Below are positions 30,878 to 39,253 of a DNA stretch of 46,060 bases, in pieces. The stretch is from contig JAUHYY010000001.1 in the NCBI GenBank assembly GCA_030426295.1, positions 1-46,060 of the forward strand. Direction: 5' to 3'. The notes beneath the pieces were generated by a model, which worked only from the letters and a program-made list of their open reading frames with translations, had not been told where the DNA came from and ran no database searches. Source of the DNA: a bacterium (GTDB taxonomy: Bacteria; Patescibacteriota; Gracilibacteria; UBA1369; GCA-2718715). Numbering within the stretch: position 1 is the first letter of the stretch; each line of letters begins with the position of its first letter. Made by a program: the position numbers and the translations under genes.

Positions 30878-33367
30878 GTGAAATTAGTAATAGTCGAATC
30901 CCCTGCGAAAGCGAAAACGATAAATAAATATCTTGGAAAAGATTATGTCGTTGAGTCGAGTATTGGGCATATTAGAGATCTTCCACAAAGTGCAGCTGAT
31001 ATTCCTGATAAGGTTAAAGATCAGAAATGGACTCGGCTTGGAGTAAATGTTGAAGAAGGTTTTGAACCGCTTTATGTTGTTCCGACTGATAAGAAGAAAC
31101 AGATTAAAAAATTGAAAGATTTGCTTAAAAAGGCTGATGAACTTTATCTCGCAACGGATGAGGATAGAGAAGGAGAAGCGATTAGTTGGCATTTATTAGA
31201 AGTGCTTAAGCCAAAGGTTCCTGTTAAGAGATTGGCTTTTCATGAAATTACAAAAGACGCAATTGTGAAGGCTATAGATAATCCAAGGGAAGTTGATATG
31301 GATCTTGTGAATGCTCAAGAAACTAGAAGAGTTTTAGATAGACTTTATGGTTATGAGGTGTCACCTATCTTATGGAGAAAGATTGCGCCGAAGCTTTCGG
31401 CTGGTCGTGTGCAAAGTGTTGCATTAAGAATTATTGTTGAGAGAGAAAGAGCGAGAATGCGATTTGTTGCTGCTGAATATTGTAGTGTTGTTGCTACTTT
31501 TGTAACTGATGAGGGGGAAGAGTTTGAGGCGACTTTGAAGATGGTAGGTGATCAAAAGTTGGCGATTGGTAAGGATTTTGATCCTGATACTGGTGAGATT
31601 ACAAATAAAGAAGTGCTGCGACTTTTGAAGAAGGATTGTGAAGATTTGATTAAGAAATTTGAGAAGTCTGACTGGACTATTGAGTCTGTTGAAAAGAAAC
31701 CAGTTAAGTCTTCGCCTTATGCTCCGTTTATTACGAGTACTTTGCAGCAAGAAGCCAATAGAAAACTTGGTATGTCTTCTCGAGATACAATGAGTGCTGC
31801 GCAAAAGCTTTATGAAAATGGTTACATTACATATATGAGAACGGATTCGATTTCGTTGTCTACTCAAGCGATTGAAGCTGCGCGATCTATTATTAAGAAA
31901 GAGTATGGGGAAGAGTATCTTCCAAAGGAGGCGAGAGTGTTCAAGTCAAAAGTAAAGAATGCGCAAGAAGCGCATGAAGCCATTAGACCTGCGGGGAATA
32001 GTTTCCAGACTCCTGATGAAGTTGCTGGGAATGTTACTCCTGAGCAAGCTAAGCTATATGATTTGATCTATAAGAGAACGATTGCTTCTCAGATGGAGGA
32101 TGCGCGAATGCAAATGACAGTAATTAAGATTGTAGATGGAAACGCAATGTTCCAGGCTAATGGGCGAGTGATTGAGTTCCCTGGATATTTGAAAGCTTAT
32201 AAAGAGGATCTTGATAAACAGACTTCTGGTGAAGATAATATTTTGCCTGATGTAAGTGAAGGAGATAAAGTTGATATGAAAGATGGTCAAATTGGTGAGC
32301 ACATGACTAAGCCACCTGCTCGTTATACTGAAGCATCGCTTGTTAAAGAGCTTGAAGCTCGTGGTGTAGGTAGACCGAGTACGTATGCATCTATTATTGA
32401 TACTATTCAGAGAAGAAAATATGTTTATAAAAAAGGTAAGGCCCTTGTTCCGACTTTTGTGGCTTTTGCCGTGATTAGTTTGATGGAAAAACATTTCAGC
32501 CACTTAGTTGATATGGAATTTACGGCTGAGCTTGAAGAAGATCTTGATGCGATTTCACGTGGTGAAGAAGATCGGCTTAAGTATTTGAAGTGTTTCTATT
32601 TTGGAGACAAAAAGCATACTGGGTTGGTTGATTTAATTAAGGCTGATATTGATGCACGAGAAGTTTGTACTATTCCTGTTCCAAGAATAAAGATGGATGT
32701 ACGAGTTGGAAGATATGGTCCATTTGTTGAGAAGGGAGAAGAGACTGCGTCTTTACCTGCTGATGTTGCACCAGATGAGCTTACAGAAGAAATGGTTGTC
32801 GAGCTCTTGAAGAGTTCAGCTAAAAAAGATGAGCCGCTTGGAGTTGATTCTGAGAGTGGTAAGCCGGTGTTTGTTAAGGTAGGTAGGTTTGGTCCTTATG
32901 TTCAGCTTGGTGAAGCTGGTGGTGAAGAAAAACCAAAGATGAAAGGGCTTCCACCTGGAGTTCAGGTTGAAGATGTTGATTTTGAGAAAGCTGTAGCAAT
33001 TGTTTCATTCCCTAAAGTGATTGGTAAGTTCAATGATGAAGATATTGTTGCTGATATTGGGCGGTATGGTCCTTATGTTAAGGCTGGTTCTGAAACTCGA
33101 AGTCTTGGTGAATTAGATATTTTGAAGCTTACTGAAGATGATGCAGTTAAACTTCTTAAAGAAGAGAAAAAAGGACGAGGTCGAAGAGCTGCAAAACCAC
33201 CTTTGAAAACTTTCAAAGAAGATGAAACTATCACAGTTAAGACAGGTCGGTATGGTCCTTATGTTAATCAAGGTAAGGTAAATGTGTCTGTGCCAAAAGA
33301 CATCAAACCTGAGGATCTTACTTATGAAGATGCTAAAAAGATGATTGAGGAGAAGAAGGGGAGTTAA
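30878..33367 (+). CDS. topA: DNA topoisomerase I
   Basis: The 829-residue type IA topoisomerase relaxes negative supercoils. The start is GTG 30878, giving KLVIVESPAKAKTINKYLG as the Toprim start. LATDEDREGEAISWHL carries the metal-binding acidic residues, the nucleophile is Tyr319 in YITYMRTDSIS, and GRPSTYASIIDTIQRRKYV is the conserved later motif. Instead of C-terminal zinc fingers there are four Topo_C repeats, each with a GRYGPYV-like core (VGRYGPFV, VGRFGPYV, IGRYGPYV, TGRYGPYV). The stop lies in a heptad array. Confidence 0.97.
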   Translation: MKLVIVESPAKAKTINKYLGKDYVVESSIGHIRDLPQSAADIPDKVKDQKWTRLGVNVEEGFEPLYVVPTDKKKQIKKLKDLLKKADELYLATDEDREGEAISWHLLEVLKPKVPVKRLAFHEITKDAIVKAIDNPREVDMDLVNAQETRRVLDRLYGYEVSPILWRKIAPKLSAGRVQSVALRIIVERERARMRFVAAEYCSVVATFVTDEGEEFEATLKMVGDQKLAIGKDFDPDTGEITNKEVLRLLKKDCEDLIKKFEKSDWTIESVEKKPVKSSPYAPFITSTLQQEANRKLGMSSRDTMSAAQKLYENGYITYMRTDSISLSTQAIEAARSIIKKEYGEEYLPKEARVFKSKVKNAQEAHEAIRPAGNSFQTPDEVAGNVTPEQAKLYDLIYKRTIASQMEDARMQMTVIKIVDGNAMFQANGRVIEFPGYLKAYKEDLDKQTSGEDNILPDVSEGDKVDMKDGQIGEHMTKPPARYTEASLVKELEARGVGRPSTYASIIDTIQRRKYVYKKGKALVPTFVAFAVISLMEKHFSHLVDMEFTAELEEDLDAISRGEEDRLKYLKCFYFGDKKHTGLVDLIKADIDAREVCTIPVPRIKMDVRVGRYGPFVEKGEETASLPADVAPDELTEEMVVELLKSSAKKDEPLGVDSESGKPVFVKVGRFGPYVQLGEAGGEEKPKMKGLPPGVQVEDVDFEKAVAIVSFPKVIGKFNDEDIVADIGRYGPYVKAGSETRSLGELDILKLTEDDAVKLLKEEKKGRGRRAAKPPLKTFKEDETITVKTGRYGPYVNQGKVNVSVPKDIKPEDLTYEDAKKMIEEKKGS

Positions 33368-33396
33368 TAGATAATGGATAATAGCTGATAGCTGGT
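33362..33396. repeat. 7-bp tandem repeat at the topA 3' end
   Basis: Heptads AGTTAAT, AGATAAT, GGATAAT, AGCTGAT, AGCTGGT begin inside topA, include its TAA and end at the next gene's leader. Confidence 0.65.
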
Positions 33397-33403
33397 GAAT
33401 TTT

Positions 33404-34180
33404 ATGTTCGAACTACAGTTAGTCATATCGTTTTTAGTTGGTGGTCTGCTTATTTCTTTGCAGAGTTTGATTGCTGAGAGGGTTCCATCTAAATGGAAGG
33501 GTGTTGTTTTGACTGTTCCGACTACAATGGCGATTGGGTTCTTTTTTACTGGTTTGGTTAAGAGTCCGGCTGATATTAGCGAGATTGCGATTGCTGTGCC
33601 GGCTACCTTGGCAGTGACTTATGTTTTTATTGCTTCGATGGCTTTGCTTGCTAAGTATGGTTTGGTAGTTAGTTTGTTGGTTTCGAATTTGATTTGGTTT
33701 TTAGGGGCTTACATTCTTATAGTTGCTGGTGATTTGAGTCTTGAGTTGTCGCTTGGAATTTTCTTGGTTTTGATTACGGGGAGTTATTTAGTTATTGATA
33801 ATGAAGATAAGCCTTTGAAGAGTTTTCCTATGATTTTTAGTAATGTGGCAGTTAGGGCTTTGTTTGCTGGCGTTATTGTTGTTGGAGTTGTTTATCTATC
33901 GAAGACTTTAGGGAATATTTGGGGAGCTTTAATGGCTGTGTTCCCTGCTTCTATGACTTCTACTTTATTGATCTATTTTAAAACTCAAGGAAGCGAAGTG
34001 ATTCCTTTTGTTAGTAGGTCTATGTTTTTTCCAGGGAGTATTGGCTTTGTGCTTTATGCTTTAGTTGCTGGTTGGAGTTTCCCGATAGTTGGGATTTGGT
34101 GGGGGACTTTGGTTTCTTATTTATCTGTGTTTGTGTTTTTTGGAGTTTGGAAATTTGAGCTTCGGCGCCGAAGCTCTTGA
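33404..34180 (+). CDS. Polytopic membrane protein, unknown function
   Basis: ATG 33404 gives 258 residues (a GTG at 33395 is possible). About eight membrane helices cover nearly the whole protein, with short loops; SLIAERVPSKWKGVVLTVPT and GALMAVFPASMTSTLLIYF are the most distinctive segments and resemble each other in having Pro/Thr/Ser-rich re-entrant-like turns, perhaps reflecting two similar halves. I do not recognise the transporter family. The last codons (FELRRRS) are written inside a palindromic repeat, and the gene ends in TGA. Confidence 0.75.
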   Translation: MFELQLVISFLVGGLLISLQSLIAERVPSKWKGVVLTVPTTMAIGFFFTGLVKSPADISEIAIAVPATLAVTYVFIASMALLAKYGLVVSLLVSNLIWFLGAYILIVAGDLSLELSLGIFLVLITGSYLVIDNEDKPLKSFPMIFSNVAVRALFAGVIVVGVVYLSKTLGNIWGALMAVFPASMTSTLLIYFKTQGSEVIPFVSRSMFFPGSIGFVLYALVAGWSFPIVGIWWGTLVSYLSVFVFFGVWKFELRRRSS

Positions 34181-34182
34181 CG
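34159..34182. repeat. Palindromic repeat copy 2, at the 3' end of the membrane protein gene
   Basis: GAGCTTCGGCGCCGAAGCTC (34157-34176) is a perfect 20-bp palindrome. The block 34159-34182 matches 4377-4400 at 23 of 24 bases. Here it supplies the end of a coding sequence including the TGA stop. Confidence 0.7.
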
Positions 34183-34199
34183 CGAGGATTGATTATGAA

Positions 34200-34221
34200 A
34201 ATCCGTCGTGCACGACGGATT
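34200..34221 (-). terminator. Hairpin terminator for the small membrane protein gene
   Basis: A perfect 22-bp palindrome (arms AATCCGTCGTG and CACGACGGATT) lies 3 bp after the stop of the minus-strand small gene and is followed on that strand by TTC, giving the stem plus short T-tail of a terminator. Confidence 0.65.
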
Positions 34222-34224
34222 GAG

Positions 34225-34362
34225 TTATGAGTTTTTCCCAAATAAAGTCCAGAGTCCGAGAGTTCCGGCTAGGATTCCGACTACGATGTTGGCGTATTCA
34301 CTGATTGGCCAGATGAGTAATATAGCGCTTGCGATTAGTGTGAAAGAGGTCCAGTATTTCAT
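34225..34362 (-). CDS. Small membrane protein, 45 residues
   Basis: ATG at 34362 opens a 45-residue frame with two hydrophobic helices: YWTSFTLIASAILLIWPI and ANIVVGILAGTLGLWTLF, separated by a short polar turn (SEYAN) and ending GKNS. Hydrophobic design, a proper stop and a hairpin directly downstream support a real gene, although it is short. No family is recognised. The layout resembles small two-helix inner membrane proteins of the SPW-repeat kind, but this is weak. Confidence 0.65.
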   Translation of the reverse strand: MKYWTSFTLIASAILLIWPISEYANIVVGILAGTLGLWTLFGKNS

Positions 34363-34390
34363 AAATAAAGTTAGGTGTGACTTTATTATA

Positions 34391-34399
34391 TGCTAAAAT
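34391..34399 (+). promoter_or_regulatory. Extended -10 directly before murJ
   Basis: TGcTAAAAT ends 6 bp before ATG 34406, so the predicted transcription start coincides with the start codon. This suggests a leaderless mRNA. No clear -35 is seen. Confidence 0.45.
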
Positions 34400-34405
34400 C
34401 CGTGC

Positions 34406-35962
34406 ATGAAAAAAAGAATCTTTTCAAAGTTATTTAGGCCGATTTCGAGTGGAACTGCTTCGGTGATAATTGCGTTTGCGACTGTGCTTAGTTACACCGC
34501 TGGGTTGCTTCGAGATATTTTGATGTCGAATTATTTTGGGGCTAGTCAGCTTACTGATGCATATAACGCTGCGTTTTTGGTTCCTGATATGGTTTACACA
34601 TTAACTACTGCAGGGGCTTTGTCGGGTATTTTTTTGCCTGTGTTTAGGAATCGAGAAAAGAAGAACAAGGATGATGCTGCTGAGCTTGCTGGATCGTTTT
34701 TTATATTAGGTCAGCTTTTGGTTTTGGTTGTTGCTGTGGTTGCATTTATTGCAATGCCTTGGATTGTTGAAGGATTTATTGCGAAGGCTAGTAATGATCA
34801 GACTCAATTGATAATAAATATGTCGCGAATATTGTTGGTATCTCCGATTGTAATGAGTATTAGTAATACTCTTGGAACTGTTTTGATTACGTTCAAACAC
34901 TACTTGGCTTATGCCCTTTCAGCTGCGTTTTATAATGTAGGTATTATCGCTGGTATTTATTTCTTTAATGGCGAGTTTGGAATTTATTCGGCAGTAATTG
35001 GTGTTTTGATTGGGCTTGGGTTCCATTTGGTAATTCGTGTATTTGATTTTGCTTTCTTAGATTTCAGTTTCAAGTTTAGGTTTTGGAATCCTGGTATTAA
35101 AAAGGTTGCGAGTCTTGCTATGCCGAAGACGCTGGGGCTGCTGGTGTGGCAGGTGAGTTTGTGGGCATATAATAATATTGGGCTTACAGTTTTGAGTGCT
35201 GGTAGTATTTCTGCGTTTTATTATGCACGGAACATTCAGAGTTTTGCAGTTTCGTTGTTTGGGATTTCTGTTGCGACGGCGGTGTTCCCTTTTATTGTAG
35301 ACTTTAAAGAGGATGGCAAGATTCCAGAGCTTATTCAAAAGATTGAGAGTACTTTATTGCAGATATTTTTCTTTGCTGTTCCGGCTGCAGTTGGAATGGG
35401 TTTACTCAGTAATGAGATTATTACCGTTCTTTTGAAACGTGGAGAATTTGATGAGAGGGATGTTGTCTTGACGGCAGGGGTTCTGTTCTTTTTTGCGTTT
35501 TCTATCCCATTTGAGAGCGCTATGCATCTTCTGTCACGTGTTTACTATGCGTTTCATAATACAATTATTCCGGTGAGCATAAATATGGTTTTCTTATTTA
35601 TTAATTTGACTATGAGTTTTACGTTGGCGGTGAAGTATGGAGTTAATATTTTTGCGATTTCATTTGTAACTGCAAGTTTGGTGCAGGTTTTCTTGTTGTT
35701 TGCTTTCATTGGTAATTTCGTGGATTTGCATTTTAGATTTTTGATTAATCGGACTTTGAGAATTGTATTTGGGAGCGCTGTTATGGGGACCGTAGTTTAT
35801 TTGATTAGAGATTTTAGTGGCTTTGGTGTTTGGTTTACAACAGGTTTGAGCGTTATGGTTGGTGTGATAGTATACTTTATCGTTATGCATTTTTTGGATA
35901 TGCTTAGGTACGCTGGATTGAAACGAATTGGAATAAGTTTTAAGTCTTTGTTTAGAAAATAA
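34406..35962 (+). CDS. murJ: Lipid II flippase MurJ
   Basis: The 518-residue MOP-superfamily protein has 14 predicted membrane helices and the MurJ N-terminal signature: LSYTAGLLRDILMSNYFGAS, then LTDAYNAAFLVPDMVYTLTT and AGALSGIFLPVF. MurJ flips lipid II, the peptidoglycan precursor, to the outer face of the membrane. It is distinct from the Wzx-like flippase at 1620-3203. The next gene begins one base after its stop, so the two are almost certainly cotranscribed. Confidence 0.94.
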   Translation: MKKRIFSKLFRPISSGTASVIIAFATVLSYTAGLLRDILMSNYFGASQLTDAYNAAFLVPDMVYTLTTAGALSGIFLPVFRNREKKNKDDAAELAGSFFILGQLLVLVVAVVAFIAMPWIVEGFIAKASNDQTQLIINMSRILLVSPIVMSISNTLGTVLITFKHYLAYALSAAFYNVGIIAGIYFFNGEFGIYSAVIGVLIGLGFHLVIRVFDFAFLDFSFKFRFWNPGIKKVASLAMPKTLGLLVWQVSLWAYNNIGLTVLSAGSISAFYYARNIQSFAVSLFGISVATAVFPFIVDFKEDGKIPELIQKIESTLLQIFFFAVPAAVGMGLLSNEIITVLLKRGEFDERDVVLTAGVLFFFAFSIPFESAMHLLSRVYYAFHNTIIPVSINMVFLFINLTMSFTLAVKYGVNIFAISFVTASLVQVFLLFAFIGNFVDLHFRFLINRTLRIVFGSAVMGTVVYLIRDFSGFGVWFTTGLSVMVGVIVYFIVMHFLDMLRYAGLKRIGISFKSLFRK

Positions 35963-35963
35963 T

Positions 35964-36506
35964 ATGTGGATAGGTAGATTTATTGGGTTACTAGTAGTTG
36001 TGTTTTTTGTTGTTGCTGTTGTTTTAAATATTGCTTCTTTGTCTGGAGCTGATGAATTTGTAGAAAGTTTTGGAGATGAAGAAAAAGAAGAAGTGCTCGA
36101 AACTGTGAAGCAGCCACCTGCGTATTTTGCCTCTGAAAACCAAGTTGCTGTTACTGCTGCTGGGGATTTTCCAACGGATTATTTTATTGAGGATTATGAT
36201 GGCGGGTTTTCTAAAGTAATAACTGCTCCATCTGTTGAAGCTATTAAGTATCAGGTTTCGCAGGGGAATATCGTTATTGGTTATTTGGATACATCTATTT
36301 TGAATAATCCTTATTATGATTCTGACTTTAAAGTATTTGTTTCAGTAATCGGTTACTCAGATACGCATTTTGTTACGAGTGAGTCTGGTATAAGAAATGG
36401 CAATGGGTTTGTATATTTGATTTCGGATTTTATGAAAGCTTTGCAGGCGAGTGGTGACCAGGTTGTAGCTGTTAGGTATCCTCTTGATCCTGCGGTTGAA
36501 GAATAA
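35964..36506 (+). CDS. Membrane-anchored protein with C39-peptidase-like fold lacking the catalytic residues
   Basis: The 180-residue protein begins with one hydrophobic segment (FIGLLVVVFFVVAVVLNIA) acting as signal anchor, followed by an acidic linker. The rest faces outward. The order in EAIKYQVSQGNIVIGYLDTS, then FKVFVSVIGYSDTHFVTSES and FVYLISDFMKAL matches the second half of C39-like cysteine peptidases, where a G-x-P-V-I strand is followed by GHxVVVxGYD and a DP-rich strand. Here the catalytic His position holds another residue, and no N-terminal catalytic Cys is present. I infer an inactive, possibly peptide-binding relative. It follows murJ by one base. Confidence 0.65.
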   Translation: MWIGRFIGLLVVVFFVVAVVLNIASLSGADEFVESFGDEEKEEVLETVKQPPAYFASENQVAVTAAGDFPTDYFIEDYDGGFSKVITAPSVEAIKYQVSQGNIVIGYLDTSILNNPYYDSDFKVFVSVIGYSDTHFVTSESGIRNGNGFVYLISDFMKALQASGDQVVAVRYPLDPAVEE

Positions 36507-36507
36507 T

Positions 36508-36535
36508 TTGACATATTCGTCTCGACCATTATTAT
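36508..36535 (+). promoter_or_regulatory. Promoter of the gene at 36561
   Basis: TTGACA (36508-36513), 16 bp, TATTAT (36530-36535), 25 bp before the ATG. Confidence 0.7.
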
Positions 36536-36560
36536 GTTGGCCTTAATTTAAATAGAAAAA

Positions 36561-37334
36561 ATGAATAATGGTCCTAGTTCAGCTCCTTCTAACGATCTAC
36601 CAGATCTTTCTGCTATTAATCTTAGTTTAGCAGCAGGTGTTCCAAGAACTTTAGAAGAGCTTATAGATTTATACGCTGAAAAATTAGCTAAAAGGTTAAA
36701 GGCGTCATTTGAAAGTATGCAATCAGGCTTTACAGCTCATAATGATGATATTGGTTATTTACCGATTAGACTGCATCCAGATTTTGGTTTGGTTGAAGAC
36801 GATGATGAGCAGACTATGGAGGCTTTTTTGGTGGATGTTGTTAGAAGAATTGATGATGCCAATAGTATTTCTGCCGCTTACTATGTTGATAAAGATGAAG
36901 CGCATAGAAATTTAGTGCTTAGATTTGAATTAGATGGTAATTATTATTATTTATGTAATATTAATCCAAAGGGAGATAAAAACGATTTATTTTTAGCTAC
37001 TTCTGCTAAGGAAAGGAAGGATTCAGAAGATGTTATTGATTCTTTAGATTATGAATCTGATACAGGCACTGAAGTTGCGCAATTAAGAAATGCTAAAAGA
37101 AAAATTGATGAAAGAGATGCTACTATATTAAAATGGAAAATGATTTCTGCAGGTGTAGGTTTAGCTTTAATTGCTGCTCTTGGTCATGACTTATTTGAAG
37201 GGCGAGGTTCATCATCTCTAGAAGAAGGTGAAGGATCTGGTGAAGTTGCAGATGATGTGGTTCCTGTTGAAGCTTCTGCAGATGATTTTGATCCAACAGT
37301 TATAGTTGGTCAAGATGGTAATGTTATTAATTAG
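36561..37334 (+). CDS. Acidic protein with one C-terminal membrane helix, unknown function
   Basis: This 257-residue protein has a soluble N-terminal domain of about 150 residues (helical start, then strands LVLRFELDGNYYYLCNIN), a charged helix with AKRKIDERDATILKWK, one hydrophobic segment MISAGVGLALIAALGHDLF near 195-213, and an acidic disordered tail. The layout suggests a membrane-anchored protein whose tail is outside the cell. I recognise no family. It has its own promoter, and the next gene follows after 5 bp with a similar acidic, single-helix design, so they may form a complex. Confidence 0.65.
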   Translation: MNNGPSSAPSNDLPDLSAINLSLAAGVPRTLEELIDLYAEKLAKRLKASFESMQSGFTAHNDDIGYLPIRLHPDFGLVEDDDEQTMEAFLVDVVRRIDDANSISAAYYVDKDEAHRNLVLRFELDGNYYYLCNINPKGDKNDLFLATSAKERKDSEDVIDSLDYESDTGTEVAQLRNAKRKIDERDATILKWKMISAGVGLALIAALGHDLFEGRGSSSLEEGEGSGEVADDVVPVEASADDFDPTVIVGQDGNVIN

Positions 37335-37339
37335 TAGTT

Positions 37340-38104
37340 ATGGCTAGGAGATCTATAGATCAAAGAAATAGACATTTTACTCCTCCAAAAAGAAAAGGCC
37401 TTAGAAAAGGTGTTGGCATTGCTGTAGTTGCAATTGTTGGTGTTCTTGGTTATGCAGTTGTTGACCAGGTAAATAGAATTCTTGATGAAGTCGAGTGTGG
37501 AAATGTTGAAGATCCAAGTCTCCTTGATAAGTTCGGATGTTTAATTGATAGGCAGATTGCGGAAGATAATGGTTTGCCTATTGTTGAGCCTGCTTCTGAC
37601 GAAGATATAGCTGGTAATCTTGAACCTGCTGCAGATTCTATTCCTGACGAAGAGGATGTTGCGCAAGATCTTGATTTTGTTTTGCCTCCTGAAGAAGATT
37701 TAGGTGGAGATGATGGTGTTCGAGTTCTAGATAGAGAGTATCAAGGTAGAAGAACTATGAGGCAATTAGGGCGGGAAGCAGAAGAATTACCGCAAAGACA
37801 AGAAGATGGTTCATTGCTGATTCAACGAGAAACTGGTCGTGGAATTGGAGGCGTGCCTGAAAGGCAAGGTCTTATTGCAAGAATTCGAAATAATAGAGTA
37901 GTAAGACAACAACGCCGATCACTAGAAGATTCCCCAGATGGTTTGGGTGGGTTAGTTGGTGAAGATCTTGAAGGATCTGGTGTTAGAAGTGTAGAAAGAG
38001 ATGAACCTAATTTAGGTAACATGACTCCTGAACAAAGAGAGGCTTATGATCTTATCATTGAGACTCGTGCGAGATTGGCTGTTGAAGAAGCGGCTAATCA
38101 ATAG
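37340..38104 (+). CDS. Membrane-anchored acidic/Arg-rich protein, unknown function
   Basis: The 254-residue protein has a basic N-terminus (KRKGLRKG), one membrane helix (VGIAVVAIVGVLGYAVVDQV) and then a long low-complexity exterior of acidic stretches followed by Arg/Gln-rich parts (RIRNNRVVRQQRRSLED). Two cysteines, CGN and GCLID, lie just after the helix. No family is recognised. It follows 36561-37334 by 5 bp, and its end overlaps the convergent pheA gene by 11 bp. Confidence 0.65.
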   Translation: MARRSIDQRNRHFTPPKRKGLRKGVGIAVVAIVGVLGYAVVDQVNRILDEVECGNVEDPSLLDKFGCLIDRQIAEDNGLPIVEPASDEDIAGNLEPAADSIPDEEDVAQDLDFVLPPEEDLGGDDGVRVLDREYQGRRTMRQLGREAEELPQRQEDGSLLIQRETGRGIGGVPERQGLIARIRNNRVVRQQRRSLEDSPDGLGGLVGEDLEGSGVRSVERDEPNLGNMTPEQREAYDLIIETRARLAVEEAANQ

Positions 38105-38894
38105 CTTTGCCGCCAAGGACTTTGATGTCGCAGATTTTCAAATCTTTTTCTAGGTAGGTGAATGTTTTTCGGACTTTGGCTTGTTTTGGGTCTCCTTCAA
38201 AATCGATGTAGAAAATGTAGTTATCTAGTTGTTCTTTTTGGGGTCTTGATTCGAGTTTTGTAAGGTTGATTTTGTTTTCTTGGAAAGGGTAGAGCATCTT
38301 TAAAAGTAGGCCTGGCTGATCTTGATTTGTAGGAGTTAAAGCGATTGATGTGATTTGGTAGTTTGCGCTGAATTGTTTTCCGATCACTGCAAATTTTGTG
38401 ATGTTACCTTGAAAGTCTTCGATATTTTCGTCGAGGATAGTGAGGTTGTATTTTTCTGCGGCGAACTTGCTTGATATGGCAGCGTACTGGCTGTACTCAG
38501 AGGCTTGGAGTGCGGCTTGGGCAGTTGATTTAGCACTTTGTGTTAGCTTTTTTTTGTAGTTTTTTTGTAGGTATTTTTTGCATTGTGCGAGTGCTTGTGG
38601 ATGAGAAGTTATGATCTCGAAATTTTTCGATTGAGCACAAAGGCAATGGTGAATTGGTAGATTAATGATGTCGATTATTTTTGCGTCTGTTTCATAAAGA
38701 AGGTCGAGTGTTTCGCGTACTGATCCTTCGATCATATTTTCGAGGGGGATTATTCCGTATGCGTTTCTCTTTTTGTTTACCATTGTGAAAACTTCAGAGA
38801 TTGAGTCTAAATATTTTATAGTGCTGTCTGAAAAGTATTCGAGGGCAATTTGGCTTGAATAAGTACCTTCCGGCCCAAGTGTGAATATGGCCAT
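38094..38894 (-). CDS. pheA: Prephenate dehydratase
   Basis: The 266-residue enzyme converts prephenate to phenylpyruvate in phenylalanine synthesis. The catalytic domain starts FTLGPEGTYSSQIALEYF, with YGIIPLENMIEGSVRETLDL and a GNITKFAVIG block in place of the common NxTRF (Lys replaces Arg). The C-terminal ACT domain has GLLLKMLYPFQENKINLTKL and the ESRP motif that binds phenylalanine for feedback inhibition. Translation starts within the stop of the chorismate mutase gene (TAATG), so the two enzymes are coupled although not fused as in E. coli PheA. Confidence 0.94.
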   Translation of the reverse strand: MAIFTLGPEGTYSSQIALEYFSDSTIKYLDSISEVFTMVNKKRNAYGIIPLENMIEGSVRETLDLLYETDAKIIDIINLPIHHCLCAQSKNFEIITSHPQALAQCKKYLQKNYKKKLTQSAKSTAQAALQASEYSQYAAISSKFAAEKYNLTILDENIEDFQGNITKFAVIGKQFSANYQITSIALTPTNQDQPGLLLKMLYPFQENKINLTKLESRPQKEQLDNYIFYIDFEGDPKQAKVRKTFTYLEKDLKICDIKVLGGKAID

Positions 38895-39199
38895 TATTTT
38901 AATTTTTTAGTGAAATATGATTCTTGCATGTCTTTTGACGATTCCACTACTAGATCGAATAGATCGTCTATGAATTCGGTATCATTCTTTTTTGCTTTGA
39001 AGATTTTCCTCCATTTTTTCCTCATTAGGACTTCTCTTTCTTCGTCTTCTACAGGGAAGTCGTAAATTACTTTTAGCTTTGCTAATTTTTGGATTATTAA
39101 AAATCTTTTTCTAAAAAGCTTAAGAATTTTTTTGTCTATAATGTCGAGTTTTTTTCTTATTCTAGTCAGTTCTGTGGGTATGCTTAAGTCTCTAGGCAT
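38894..39199 (-). CDS. Chorismate mutase, AroQ type
   Basis: This 101-residue helical protein has the AroQ pattern: an N-terminal helix with TRIRKKLDIIDKKILKLFRK (catalytic Arg and Leu-x-x-Ile-Asp spacing), RFLIIQKLAKLK and a final helix. It converts chorismate to prephenate, the substrate of the next gene product. It is divergent from aroE across a 54-bp gap. It is somewhat Lys-rich compared with the family, and the last helix residues are less conserved. Confidence 0.85.
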   Translation of the reverse strand: MPRDLSIPTELTRIRKKLDIIDKKILKLFRKRFLIIQKLAKLKVIYDFPVEDEEREVLMRKKWRKIFKAKKNDTEFIDDLFDLVVESSKDMQESYFTKKLK

Positions 39200-39253
39200 T
39201 TGTTTCTATTAGTTTTCTTTTATGTTACATTCTTTCCGATTTAAATTAAAGAC

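Noticed and set aside
34157..34176. 20-bp palindrome as a terminator of the membrane protein gene
   Set aside because: It lies inside the coding end and has no T-run after it on either strand.
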